Of a stretch of 14,231 nt of DNA, positions 1-8,109 are shown one piece after another. The notes under the pieces were generated by a model. The model saw nothing but the letters and a program-made list of their open reading frames with translations, was not told where the DNA came from and made no database searches. Every line of letters starts with the position of its first letter. The first letter of the stretch is position 1. The position numbers and the translations under genes are program-made. Source of the stretch: Russula earlei (Eukaryota > Basidiomycota > Agaricomycetes > Russulales > Russulaceae); assembly GCA_025769875.1 (NCBI GenBank), contig JAGFNK010001150.1, positions 1 through 14,231 of the forward strand, written 5' to 3'.

Positions 1-22
1 CAACACTCATGTTCACAAACTG

Positions 23-226
23 ATGAACAACCAACTGAATATTATCAGGAAATCCCCCCCTCATGATGAACCAGTCCAACAACTTACTCAACAGGAGACA
101 CCAACTCTGGATGAAGGACCATCTCCTGAGGAAGTTGCGGCTATAATGTCTGGATATTCTGAAGAACAACGTTGCTCATGGGCTACTGCCATGGTCAATA
201 ACGGCATGGATTTTCCCCCAGCTTGA
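23..226 (+). pseudogene. Ty3/gypsy gag-pol linker fragment (degenerate)
   Basis: This open frame of 67 residues encodes a hydrophilic, Gln/Glu/Pro-rich stretch ending with a motif like EEQRCSWATAMVNNGMDFPP. Polyprotein segments just before the aspartic protease of basidiomycete Ty3/gypsy elements often look like this. It lies directly upstream of, and in the same orientation as, a retropepsin fragment, which is the main reason for the call. It stops before the protease and has no credible gag domain of its own. The frame is probably the remains of a longer polyprotein that starts left of the window. The family assignment comes from context and recollection, not from a search. Confidence 0.5.
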
Positions 227-258
227 ATTACCCGGCCTTAATTTGAGCTGTCTTCCCT

Positions 259-504
259 AGTGATGTATTTGTAGCAAGACTCAATTCAATCAAAGTTCCT
301 GTTCAAATACGCACTAGTGGACAAAGGGCCGATCTTACTGCTCTCCTGGACAGTGGAGCAACTGACAACTTCATTTACAAGAATATCATTGCCCGCTACA
401 AATCCCAGTTACCACTCTACAAAAGCCAAAGATTATGCGCAATGTAGATGGTACTCACAAACAAAGCTGGAACTGTCACAGAAGCAGTCAACCTTTATAT
501 TTGA
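259..504 (+). pseudogene. Ty3/gypsy retropepsin (aspartic protease) fragment
   Basis: Read in the frame starting at 259, the DNA encodes a retropepsin N-terminal half. The catalytic motif reads ALLDSGATDNFI, with the Asp codon at 349-351. It is followed by a Tyr/Lys-rich segment and a later NKAGTVTEAVNLYI strand. In Ty3/gypsy elements this enzyme cuts the Gag-Pol polyprotein. The frame is broken by TAG at 445-447 and TGA at 502-504. The words NVDGT around the first stop are readable only in a neighbouring frame, which indicates small indels. Reverse transcriptase, RNase H and integrase are absent; the sequence passes into CA-rich DNA after about 540. It is a dead internally deleted copy. Confidence 0.8.
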
Positions 505-540
505 TTTAAAGGACAAGAGCCCTCTGCCTCTCACCTTCAA

Positions 541-645
541 TGCACACCTTGCCCACCACCACTCACTCCAATGCACACACCCACTGCTCCACCTCCAATG
601 ACACTACCACCCACACACACTTGCACCTGCACACACACACTTGCC
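541..645. repeat. CA-rich low-complexity tract
   Basis: The + strand is a run of irregular CACA, CCAC and ACAC words, including two stretches of nearly pure CA dinucleotide. It separates the broken protease from the LTR-like segment and may mark the internal deletion of the retroelement. No coding sense is visible. Confidence 0.6.
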
Positions 646-736
646 CACCACTGCCTTATCAGGCATAGGCTACAATGCTCAAGTCCCAGCCAAGCACCCT
701 AGTGTGGCATCCCAGCCACACCAACTAGTGCCCACT

Positions 737-970
737 TGTTGACTAGTAACACTTCATTTACCCTTTACAGTACATACCTGCTCTCTCAGACTCATCCTTT
801 CCTATGTGCTACTGTCTTTTAGGACTCTCCTTTCTTGCTCTTCTAGTTTAGTCTAGCCCTGGCCTGGATGTACTGTATATAAACCCAATAGCTACTCTGT
901 AGTAGCAAATGACCATAACCAATAATGAGGAGAATAGAACCCAATCAGAAATGAAACAAGGAGCCCTGTT
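737..970 (+). promoter_or_regulatory. LTR-like segment with TATA box
   Basis: A TATA box (TATATAAA, 876-883) is followed at 21 bp by AGCTACTCTGTAGTA. The same TATA plus downstream block recurs at 3561-3591 inside a better-bounded solo LTR, so this is probably the U3/R promoter of a related LTR. A possible 5' edge is the TG at 738, but no matching CA end or target duplication was found, so both limits are approximate. It may be the 3' LTR of the gypsy fragment upstream, with most of pol deleted. The whole segment lacks CpG. Confidence 0.5.
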
Positions 971-1397
971 ACCCCCACTTTGACCAACTCATGCACACCA
1001 CCACCTCCCATCAAGACATCTTCTTTGCTCATCTTTCTGTCACATTCCCACCTCTCTCTTCCTAACAAGTCCAACCATCCCCTTGGGCAAACAACTTCCT
1101 CTCACAACACAGACACACCAATGTGTCAACTTACAATGGCCTTGCTCTCAGCTCACCTCTGCTCCTACTGGCCCTCAGATCAAGTCCCACAGACTCCACA
1201 TGCCTGACCTGGCATGCTACAATGTACATTTCAAAATTGAACTGGGGATAGCTGTCTGGGCCATGTATAATGGGTTTTCAGTCTATGTAGGATGTTTGAG
1301 TTCAAATGACAAGCAGGATGAGAGAGCATGACTCTACAAATGAGGGTGCAGGGGTGAAAGATAACTAATATACTGGCTTTAAGAAATTATTGTAAAA
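971..1397. other. Gene-free spacer
   Basis: This is C/T-rich, CpG-free DNA with only short overlapping open frames on both strands. None shows a recognisable domain or codon pattern. It probably consists of decayed retroelement sequence. Confidence 0.5.
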
Positions 1398-1400
1398 CTA

Positions 1401-1553
1401 CACTGGTTGGGAAATCAACTTATGTGAATGATGAAACTGTAACATTTTGAATAACAGAATTTATTATTTTCATACAAATTTGTAGTAAACAATTTGTGAA
1501 ATTTCATTTTAGATTTTGTTAGAATAGATTCCTGTTACAAAATGATGAAATAA
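1401..1553 (+). repeat. Left long terminal inverted repeat of the CACTG MITE
   Basis: This arm pairs with 1871-2027 in inverted orientation, with scattered substitutions and a small indel near ACAATTTGTG. Its start is fixed by the CTA target duplication at 1398-1400. Confidence 0.8.
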
Positions 1554-1870
1554 GTAAATAGTATTGACAAGATTTTGGAACATATATTATATTATAAAAA
1601 TTGTGTGAAACAAAATTGTGGGAAAATTGAAAATGCAAAATTTGGGTTTATGCTTGGGTGGAAAGTACCCTTTTGTGACTGACAAATGTGTAACATTTTG
1701 AATAACAAAAGTCCATGTTATGTTACAATTTTACAGGGGAAACATTCAGTTTACATTTTGCTATATAAAATTCTTGTGACAAAATGATGAAATATAATTG
1801 TTGCCAAGGGAGGTTTGTAAGCTTGCAGGCAAACCATGCCAATGGTATAGAGAAGAAGTTTGTCACACCA

Positions 1871-2027
1871 TTATTCCATCATTTTGTAACAGGAACCTAT
1901 TCTAACAAAATCTTAAATGAATTTTCACAAATTGATTGTTTGCTACAAATTTATATCAAAATAATAAATTCTGTTTTTCAAAATGTTACAGTTTTATCAT
2001 TCATATAAGTTGATTTCCTAACCAGTG
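1871..2027 (-). repeat. Right long terminal inverted repeat of the CACTG MITE
   Basis: Its reverse complement starts CACTGGTTAGGAAATCAAC and follows the left arm to its inner end. Its outer edge is fixed by CTA at 2028-2030. Confidence 0.8.
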
Positions 2028-2039
2028 CTACTACATACA

Positions 2040-2205
2040 ACATACAAGGTTGAATAATTGTGGTCAATAATCACAGCAAGAATCATCTAATTGCCACTGG
2101 AGGCAATTCAACAATTCAACAATTATTGCCAAAATTGTGATTATCTGAGCTCAAAAATTGCCAAATAATTGTCCAAATAATTCACCTACATTGACCACTC
2201 CTATT
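2040..2205. repeat. AT-rich segment with repeated AATTGCCA/AATAATTG words
   Basis: The words CAATTATTGCC, AAATTGCCA and AATAATTG recur many times on both strands. GTGGTCAAT near 2060 is inverted as ATTGACCAC near 2192. This could be a short decayed MITE sitting next to the larger one, but no target duplication could be fixed. It is CpG-free and non-coding. Confidence 0.35.
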
Positions 2206-2740
2206 GGATCTGCCCAACCAATGACTGCTAAAAATGAGGACCCAGGATACTGCATGTAAAATTATGTAGCCATACAGTCACATCATAAATTATATAAGTT
2301 AGATATTAAAGCAGCCCAGTGTGCTTAATCATCATTTTTTGGTTTTCATTCAAACTTGGACAGGACTTGGACAGACAGAAAAAAGTAGAAATGAACAATG
2401 GAACTTTCTTCAACATGTAACTATGTCTTTATATATAGGAAAGGGACACATGAAAATATGAAAGGGTGTTGTAAACCAAGGCCAAGTCCTGGCCAGGTAT
2501 TGCCCTATTCCACTCAAAGAAGCTTCTTTCACTTTGCATCATCTATCCACCTTAATTTCTAACAACTGCTCCCTTCTGCAAGCATACATCGCAAGGGATC
2601 CTCATCCTCCAAGTCCCTGTAACTTGCCCAGACACCCTCCTCCCTATTTGGGCAACCCACCATGTGCTAGCCACATGGCCACTCAGCCACTAGGTACCAA
2701 AACACTGGAAGGACTCCTAGACCTCCTAGAACAATCTGCA
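2206..2740. other. Gene-free spacer
   Basis: No convincing gene was found. An 11-bp tandem duplication based on ACTTGGACAG lies near 2354-2376. One 69-residue Pro-rich open frame (2534-2743) has no recognisable motif and may be decayed retroelement sequence. The only CpG between 600 and 3295 lies here, at 2590. Confidence 0.45.
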
Positions 2741-3295
2741 TGATGTCATAAGGCACCACTGACATCATGGATGACTGAGCAACTCCACTATGACCTCATA
2801 CCTCACTAAGCACTCTCCAAGTGATATCATTATGATGTCATTGCTCCACAGTCTCCCTAATCATCCTGAGTCACCCATAGGTCTGACACAACAAGTTTAT
2901 GCCCTTAGAATCTGATTGGAGCAGTCCAAAGAGTCTGAGCTGTTTTCTGTAGTTTGTACTCAGACTTGTAACTAGTATATAAGCCCCAATGTAGCATGGC
3001 AGTTGTCAGACTGTCCATTTGTGATGCTCTCATCCTCCAGGGTACTCCCTTGTGACTGCTCTGTCTAAAGACTCCCCACATTCCTAAGGTACTCTTCTGC
3101 AACTGCCTTGTTTAAACCCCCCTTGTTGCTCTGGCCTCTAACCTTTGCCTTTGCCTCTTGCAACATGTACCAGTCCCCATCTGGTACCTCCTTTGCCTTT
3201 GCCTCTTGCAACATGTACCAGTCCCCATCTGGTACCTCCTTGTCATTTGGCTCATCCTCTTGTGCAATGCTTTACTCAAAGCCTATTGTCTGTTC
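2741..3295 (+). mobile_element. Probable decayed LTR, 5' part, with TATA box
   Basis: Three perfect copies of the 8-mer TGATGTCA or its complement TGACATCA (2741-2748, 2760-2767, 2833-2840) precede a TATA box (GTATATAAG, near 2977). A downstream C/T-rich leader carries a 48-bp duplication. Clusters of TGATGTCA before a TATA box are something I associate with LTRs of basidiomycete retrotransposons. The younger solo LTR at 3296-3793 splits it, and the remainder probably continues from 3798. Neither end could be fixed by a target duplication. It is nearly CpG-free, hence old. Confidence 0.45.
3142..3237 (+). repeat. Perfect tandem duplication of 48 bp
   Basis: Two identical 48-bp units run head to tail at 3142-3189 and 3190-3237, starting CCTTTGCC and ending CTGGTACCT. 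They differ at no position that I can see, although the surroundings are old and CpG-free, so the duplication is recent. The period is a multiple of three, but the open frames across it show no protein-like features. Confidence 0.95.
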
Positions 3296-3793
3296 TGTAA
3301 GGTGAGCCATATCGCTGGCCTCGGAACCACATGCGGACCGCGCGCGATGCGTGACGCTCGGCCTCCTCCCACACCTTGCCTCCTTCCTCACATCGCATTG
3401 CCCAGTCCTCGCCACTGACCACGTGCACACACCACGCCTCAGCACACGCGACGCGTTCGCATCTCAGGCCTTTCACCATGGCCTCGACCGTCTCGACCAG
3501 TCTCGATTCTCTTTCATGCCTATCTCCCTTTCATGCCTTTCATCCTTAGTACTTCTCTCCTGTATATAAAACACCTAGCTACTCTGTAGTAAAAAAAGAA
3601 GAAGAAGAATACAGTCTTCTTGAGTTCCCCTTACCTTCAGTCAGAAACAACTGCGCGCGAGTGATCTTGCTCTCCTCTCCTCTCCTTCTCTTCTCCTTTC
3701 CTCCTCATTCCTCTTGCTCTTGGGTCAAGACAACCGTCTTTGGATCGCCGTCCAGCCCCACGAACTCTGCGCGCCCTGGTTTGGCTCACTTCA
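3296..3793 (+). mobile_element. Solo LTR of a retrotransposon, nested and young
   Basis: The 498-bp unit starts TGTAAGGTGAGCC and ends GGCTCACTTCA, an imperfect terminal inverted repeat with the TG...CA borders of LTRs. GTTC stands directly outside both ends (3292-3295 and 3794-3797), a 4-bp target duplication. Inside are a TATA box (3563-3570), the block AGCTACTCTGTAGTA, an A-rich/GAAGAA tract (3592-3609) and a C/T-rich downstream part. It is rich in CpG, while the DNA on both sides has almost none, so it inserted late into old repeat sequence. No internal coding region is attached, so recombination between two LTRs has probably removed it. The GAAGAA-tract promoter style is seen in Ty3/gypsy LTRs of agaricomycetes (inference). 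Confidence 0.75.
3561..3591 (+). promoter_or_regulatory. LTR core promoter (TATA box and start region)
   Basis: TGTATATAAAA is followed by CTAGCTACTCTGTAGTA. The same arrangement at 874-904 shows that this is a conserved core promoter of two otherwise diverged LTRs. Confidence 0.6.
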
Positions 3794-3797
3794 GTTC

Positions 3798-4011
3798 CAA
3801 CCCTTGCCCACCTGCTCCTGAGTCCATAGTGATCAGCAGTATGTGTCTTGACAAAGGGATGTTGGAGTTGCAGCTAGAGTGCAATGCACTACACACCACT
3901 GCCATGAGCCCAGAAGTCTGGACCTTAGTTTGTGGCACTGTGTTTTTGAGTAACTTGCCACACACTTAGGCCCCATTTGGCAATGAAACATTTACAAAAT
4001 TTCAAAACTTT
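3798..4011. other. Gene-free, CpG-free spacer with a MITE-like end
   Basis: The left part probably continues the old LTR split by the solo LTR. At 3967 the word TAGGCCCCATTTGGCAAT resembles the outer end of a MITE, and its first eight bases match the right end of the neighbouring element (4558-4565, reverse complement). No partner end was found. Confidence 0.4.
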
Positions 4012-4013
4012 TA

Positions 4014-4563
4014 GGCTCCTTTTACCAACCAAGAATTCTTGAATCTTGAACTTAAACTTGGATTTCAGGATTTTCTGGGAGTGACAGAAGTGACAGGTGT
4101 GATGTAAGTGATATGATGTATATAATAAATTAATATGCAATTTTTTTCTGTTATGATTTGTGTATTTGCATATATGGGGTTACACATGATATGTCAGTGT
4201 CAAACTTGAAGTCAAGCTCAAAAACCTGGGTGCTTGCAGCCCCATTTGCACCAGAGCTGCACATATAAAAGTTGCACAAGCAGGTGCACCCACACATTGG
4301 TGACACATGTGCTGACTTGATGACATGCTTGCCATACCCCACTTGTAATGAGTGGAAGGAAGGGACTAGAAAATGATTTTACCTATCATATGTAACCCCA
4401 CACATGAATCCAAATCACACTGAAAATAACTCATATTTGAAATAGACTCATATTAGTTTATTATGTCACTTACATCACACCTGTCATTCCCATCACTCCC
4501 AGAAAATCCCAAAATCCAAGTTCAAGTTCAAGATTCAAGAAATCTTGGTTGGTAAAAGGGGCC
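4014..4563. mobile_element. TA-flanked MITE with long terminal inverted repeats
   Basis: The arms 4014-4133 and about 4448-4563 are inverted copies. Both start GGC(T/C)CCTTTTACCAACCAAG and contain TCTTGAATCTTGAACTT and GACAGGTGTGATGTAAGTGA. TA stands next to each end (4012-4013 and 4564-4565), consistent with a TA target duplication as in Tc1/mariner-type elements. The palindrome actually extends as TTTAGG...CCTAAA, so a 3-bp TWA site (PIF/Harbinger) cannot be excluded. An inner inverted pair around GGGGTTACACATGATATG (4178-4195) and 4385-4410 makes the element an extended foldback. There is no transposase. It is free of CpG. Confidence 0.75.
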
Positions 4564-4565
4564 TA

Positions 4566-4773
4566 AACAATTCAGATCTGATGCATGCATGAGGACAGTA
4601 ATCTAGTCCATAGTTTGAGCATCTGGTACTTCCTCAGACCCCAAAATGACAAAGTGATTAGATGTACATAGACTAAACAAGCACAGGTGATCATCACTAA
4701 TGTGGCCCTAATGCAGCCTACCATGTCCTACCTATTTCTGTGTCTAGGGAATCTGCATATTCAGGACTTACCT
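4566..4773. other. Gene-free, CpG-free spacer
   Basis: Nothing recognisable was found. CpG dinucleotides return abruptly at 4777, which marks the edge of the host gene island. Confidence 0.5.
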
Positions 4774-4912
4774 AAGCGGCCTCGGCCTAATACGTGCCTA
4801 GTTAGACCTCGGTAGGCATCCACGCATTTGTGTGCTAAGGCGTTCTGGCTGCGCGGTCCGATACGGCACGTGTTTAGCCGCACGAATTTCAACAGAAATA
4901 CCGCAACGTCAA

Positions 4913-5222
4913 ATGGACTCGGACCTCCGCCAGCATCCTCCGAGTCCGGATCACCATCTTCTGTCAGGCATTCTCGGGAAACGGGGTCGTCAGAGTCGAG
5001 AAGACATGAACCAAAAGAAACGGACAAATCCAACTCGAGGCCGAAAATTGTGTTTATAATAATGTGGGCAAGATCCGTGGGCCGTGGCCTCGGTGTCGTA
5101 TTTCGTCTCCACCAGACGATGAGCCGTTAGTGACCCAGTCCGAGCCCATGATCGTCGAAAATGATGCGTCTTGGGAAAGATACGAGGTTGTCCGTTGTCC
5201 GTGGACGGACACCTGCAGAAAG
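4913..5222 (+). CDS. Doubtful upstream gene, two candidate exons
   Basis: An ATG in good context (A at -3, G at +4) opens a basic, hydrophilic frame from 4913: MDSDLRQHPPSPDHH and onward through a Lys/Arg-rich part. It would stop at 5057. A possible intron 5052-5115 (GTTTAT...CACCAG) leads in frame into a second exon (5116-5222). That exon contains RCPWTDTCRK and ends at a good donor, GTGAGG, at 5223; an acceptor TTTTAG follows at 5281-5282, 60 bp away. The CPWTDTC word hints at a zinc-binding finger, but the expected His pair could not be placed and no clear continuation was found. This may be a gene remnant, the 5' end of a separate gene, or untranslated leader of the gene at 5551. I do not recognise the protein. 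Confidence 0.25.
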
Positions 5223-5396
5223 GTGAGGAGACGCGTTGCTACGGTATCGCCTCAGTGACTGATGATCGATCATTGATTTTAGCCGACGCTCACGAAATCC
5301 TTAATTGCCTCCGCTTTCCGACTCCACTAGCACGCGCGGACGTGAGGCGTGCAGTTGGGCGCAATCAAACTGTCATGCGTGGGCACGGCGCTCACC

Positions 5397-5483
5397 ATGG
5401 CGATAACATTTATCATTTACCTTTCAGTCATAGCCTTTCCCTTCGTGAAGATGATGAGAAGAGGCTCTGCTTCGAGCCATTGA
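5397..5483 (+). other. Small hydrophobic reading frame upstream of the membrane gene
   Basis: CACCATGG gives this 28-codon frame a strong start context. It encodes a Met, about 16 hydrophobic residues (ITFIIYLSVIAFPFV) and a basic tail, and stops 67 bp before the ATG of the membrane protein. It could act as an upstream reading frame, encode a micropeptide, or be chance. A candidate 3' splice site (TTTCAG, ending about 5429) cuts through it, so it may not exist in the mature message. Confidence 0.25.
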
Positions 5484-5550
5484 TGATGCAGGTATATAGT
5501 GACCTGCTGGCAGCAGGTATCCCATTATCTGCCCGCCTGTCACCGCGAGT

Positions 5551-7423
5551 ATGGACGACATCGACAATCCTGTTGTGCTCACTCGGGATTACTGTGCGTA
5601 AACTTCCACTTTGCTCACCAAATCGAGCCCTTATCTGTGACAGGGGCGCTCACGAAGCTCTGGCACGCCGTAGATGCTCTCTATATGTGGGTTTCTTCCC
5701 CGTCTCTACCGCTCTCCTAAGCTCACATGAATCCAATCCCCCTAGATGGGAGTTCGTAACTTCTCTTGACTACGAGTGGAGTGTGATCAAGGGACGTCGC
5801 CCCTACCTGTGGACGATTTGGGTCCGTATAGTTGCTGAGGTTCTCCCTGGCCTCCGCCATTCGTACTGGAACGTTAGTCTGACTTGGCGCCATTTGGTAG
5901 ATATACTCCTTCACACGCGTAGTTACACTCACGGCCGCCATAGTCAACCTGGTCGGTCTTGACGCTGCGACACCAATCAACTGCCAGGTGGGTGCGATCT
6001 CCTGCTCCTACATCCACGTCTGCGTGCTGAAACGCCCATAATACAAGGTCTGGGCCTTTCTCAATTTCGTGAGCATCCCCTCCGCCGTGCAGTGCTTTCG
6101 TCCTCTCAATGAACGAACCCCACCCGCCTTCTCGTTATCTCTTGTCTAGATTTTTTCCTACCTTGCTCTTGCCTCCTCTTCGTTACTGGTTGTACTCCGC
6201 ATGTGAGTTTTCTATGCATCTCGACTGTCTCTGAGCAAGCACTCATGGAGCCTGCCAGCATCGCCATCTGGAATAAGAATAGGTTTGTCATAGCGCTTGC
6301 GGCGTGCGTGTGGGGAACAAACGTATTATGCCTTTCACAAGGCAGGTCTCTCCCCCCCCTTCCTGGACACAATCTCATACCAGAATGACTTGATATCAGG
6401 TATTTCGCGGGTGAGCAATCAGTCCGAGTATGTCTTCTTCGCTTTGGGCTTACCCATCCGCAGATCCGGTCTGGATGGGACACAGAGCAAAAACAATGCT
6501 TGGTTCTTAACGTCGAGAGCAACAAACTCACCATCATTGTCCTGCTCGTCACCGACATCATCTTACTCCTGACAATGCTCGTTGGCTTGTTCTCCCTGCG
6601 CCGTTGCGGTGGCGGCAAATTTGAACTGAGCCGCCTCCTTTGGAAACAGGTGAGGTGTGGGTAATACCTGTAGTTTTTTAATCCGCTGATACATTTTCGT
6701 TGTTCAAGGGCCTTATTTGGCTCCTGCTTGCAACCGCCGTTGAACTCATGCCAGTGGTGTGTTCGACCTGTGTTCTCCACTTTTTGTACTCATGGTCCCT
6801 TCACACCGTAGCTGTTCATTAGTTTGTACCTGAACGGTAGTTTCCTCTTCAAATGATGGTTATTGATCTAATGCCAATATGTGTCTCCTCAGATGCACTG
6901 AACATCGTATGTTCTCCACCAGGATTTCTGGAGGATATGGCCACTCAAACATTTCGCTGAAACAGATGTTCCTGATGCCCTCGCTACTCACGATGTCGAT
7001 CGCGTCGACAAGGATGTATCGATCTTTGGCAGACTTTAGCTTTTCCACTGATGTGTATGACCTTCTTTTCTTCCATTCTTTCTCGGCACTCACAGGGGTC
7101 CATGTTGTCATAGCGTGCGGGTCTTGGACAACATGCCAAAAAGCGATCCCTCATCAGGTTCCTCTGCCGTGCTGGTTACTCCGCCCAACATGATGGACGT
7201 GAACATGAACGTAGCATATGTTTCGGACCCGTACCTGATTCTCCAGCCGGCCCGTTATGCCTCGTTCCTCGACATGACTAGAGAGCCTTGCGACCCACCG
7301 CACGGACTAAGTTTCGATGAAGATCATGAGAGCGGGAGAGAAGTCAACCCTACGGCAACACCGTTATTGAGACACGAATTTGCGATGGCTCGCACGAATC
7401 AAGCCTTATCACGAAATATTTAA
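5551..7423 (+). CDS. Multi-pass membrane protein, intron-rich, function unknown
   Basis: By-eye splicing gives 368 residues from 14 exons: 5551-5593, 5644-5686, 5746-5821, 5901-5987, 6048-6068, 6150-6202, 6259-6341, 6400-6410, 6464-6649, 6709-6756, 6812-6836, 6893-6906, 6966-7054 and 7096-7423. All junctions keep frame. Residues 1-54 include KLWHAVDALYIWEF and DYEWSVIKGRRPY. Six or seven hydrophobic spans follow: about 50-74, 84-112 (ending IAIWNKNR), 117-135, 161-184, 202-225 and possibly 231-245 (MFLMPSLLTMSIASTRMYR). Residues 261-368 form a hydrophilic tail, probably cytosolic. I recall close relatives among agaricomycete hypothetical proteins with the same WNKN and TRMYRSL motifs, but no assigned function. 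Least certain are the GC-AG intron 6342-6399 with the 11-nt exon after it (a GT-AG alternative, 6346-6399 with exon 6400-6649, also stays open and would insert about 20 residues), and the 41-bp last intron. No stop or frameshift is forced. Confidence 0.8.
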
Positions 7424-8085
7424 TTGCCGATTGGCATGACAGCTCATCATCGATACCGTTGTACATATCAGCCACGAACTACCGAGCGGATTCGATTTGA
7501 CAGCCATGATAGCATAAGAAGATTTTTTTTCAGTGTCATCCAGGCGGCCGATGGACTGTAGTAGAAATTTGCATGTACATTAAAGAGGCGAGATAGGCCG
7601 TGGTGAAATGGTTCTGCGCATGTACGACACGGACCATCGAATGTATATTCCTTCCCCTCCCCATCTTGGCAAAGCTTATACGCCTTGTGTTGGGTACGGC
7701 TTGGGCTTGCAGAGAATACCGGAAGCGTCCTCGATCTCATTGTTGGTGTTGGTGATGGTACCTTCCAGGTTCATGTATAGATTCATTATTATTAGTGACG
7801 TGGGCAATAGTCTACTCCACCCAAACACTCCGGTGTTCATATACACTCATAGGCGGGCCATAATCGAGAGTCGTTGCGGATCCGCTCTCAAGGTGGCTAC
7901 GATCGTAGGGGGACCGGAACAGTAGAAGTATCATGGATGAAATTGGTGAGCGGATACCATGCATGGAGCAAGTAACGCAGGATCAGTTTGCCTTGTTGGA
8001 TGGACGCGTTAGGGTGAAAAGGTGTTGGACGTGCAGCCGCTAAGTGCCGCGCGAACGGACAATCCGGACCGTACGTGTAAATAAT
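7424..8085. other. Downstream part of the host island, no confident gene
   Basis: CpG content matches the membrane gene, so this is host DNA rather than old repeat. It holds the 3' flank of that gene and several short open frames. On the minus strand, 7740-7468 encodes a 90-residue frame containing KEYTFDGPCRTCAEPFHHG, and an overlapping minus frame reads RVVHAQNHFTTAYLASLMY. On the plus strand, 7933-8043 is a 36-residue frame starting MDEIGERIPC and ending KRCWTCSR. None could be joined into a longer gene by plausible introns, and none is recognised. A gene remnant or a poorly visible exon is possible. Confidence 0.35.
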
Positions 8086-8109
8086 TCGAATTTAGTTATC
8101 GTTTGTTTT

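Larger units (their letters stand above)
1401..2027. mobile_element. CACTG-ended MITE (CACTA/EnSpm-like, non-autonomous)
   Basis: Two arms of about 150 bp are inverted copies of each other: 1401-1553 and 1871-2027. Both begin CACTGGTT(G/A)GGAAATCAAC and stay similar to the inner end at AAAATGATG(A/G)AATAA. The trinucleotide CTA stands immediately outside both ends (1398-1400 and 2028-2030), a perfect 3-bp target duplication. CACTR termini and 3-bp duplications are the hallmarks of the CACTA (EnSpm) superfamily. The AT-rich core has no transposase. A 74-residue open frame in it is chance sequence. A non-autonomous foldback-type derivative is the best reading; the superfamily rests on the termini alone. 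Confidence 0.8.

Noticed and set aside
1784..2008. 74-residue + frame inside the CACTG MITE
   Set aside because: It spans the inverted arm of a non-coding element; it is AT-rich chance coding.
3108..3305. Frame with two 16-residue repeats as a repeat protein
   Set aside because: The repeats come from the 48-bp DNA duplication in a C/T-rich LTR leader; other frames are equally open and no start or domain supports a gene.
5171..5962. Longest uninterrupted + frame (264 codons) as one gene
   Set aside because: It starts at a non-ATG codon and reads through several clear introns. Only parts (around 5746-5821) coincide with real exons of the membrane protein; the rest lacks the family motifs that splicing restores.
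6106..6780. Minus-strand open frame of 224 residues
   Set aside because: It lies entirely antisense to exons and introns of the membrane protein gene, has Arg/Ser/Thr-rich composition typical of an antisense frame, and shows no domain.
6860..7193. Two overlapping frames on opposite strands as separate genes
   Set aside because: The + frame contains the real exon at 6966-7054 but continues into introns; the minus frame is its shadow.
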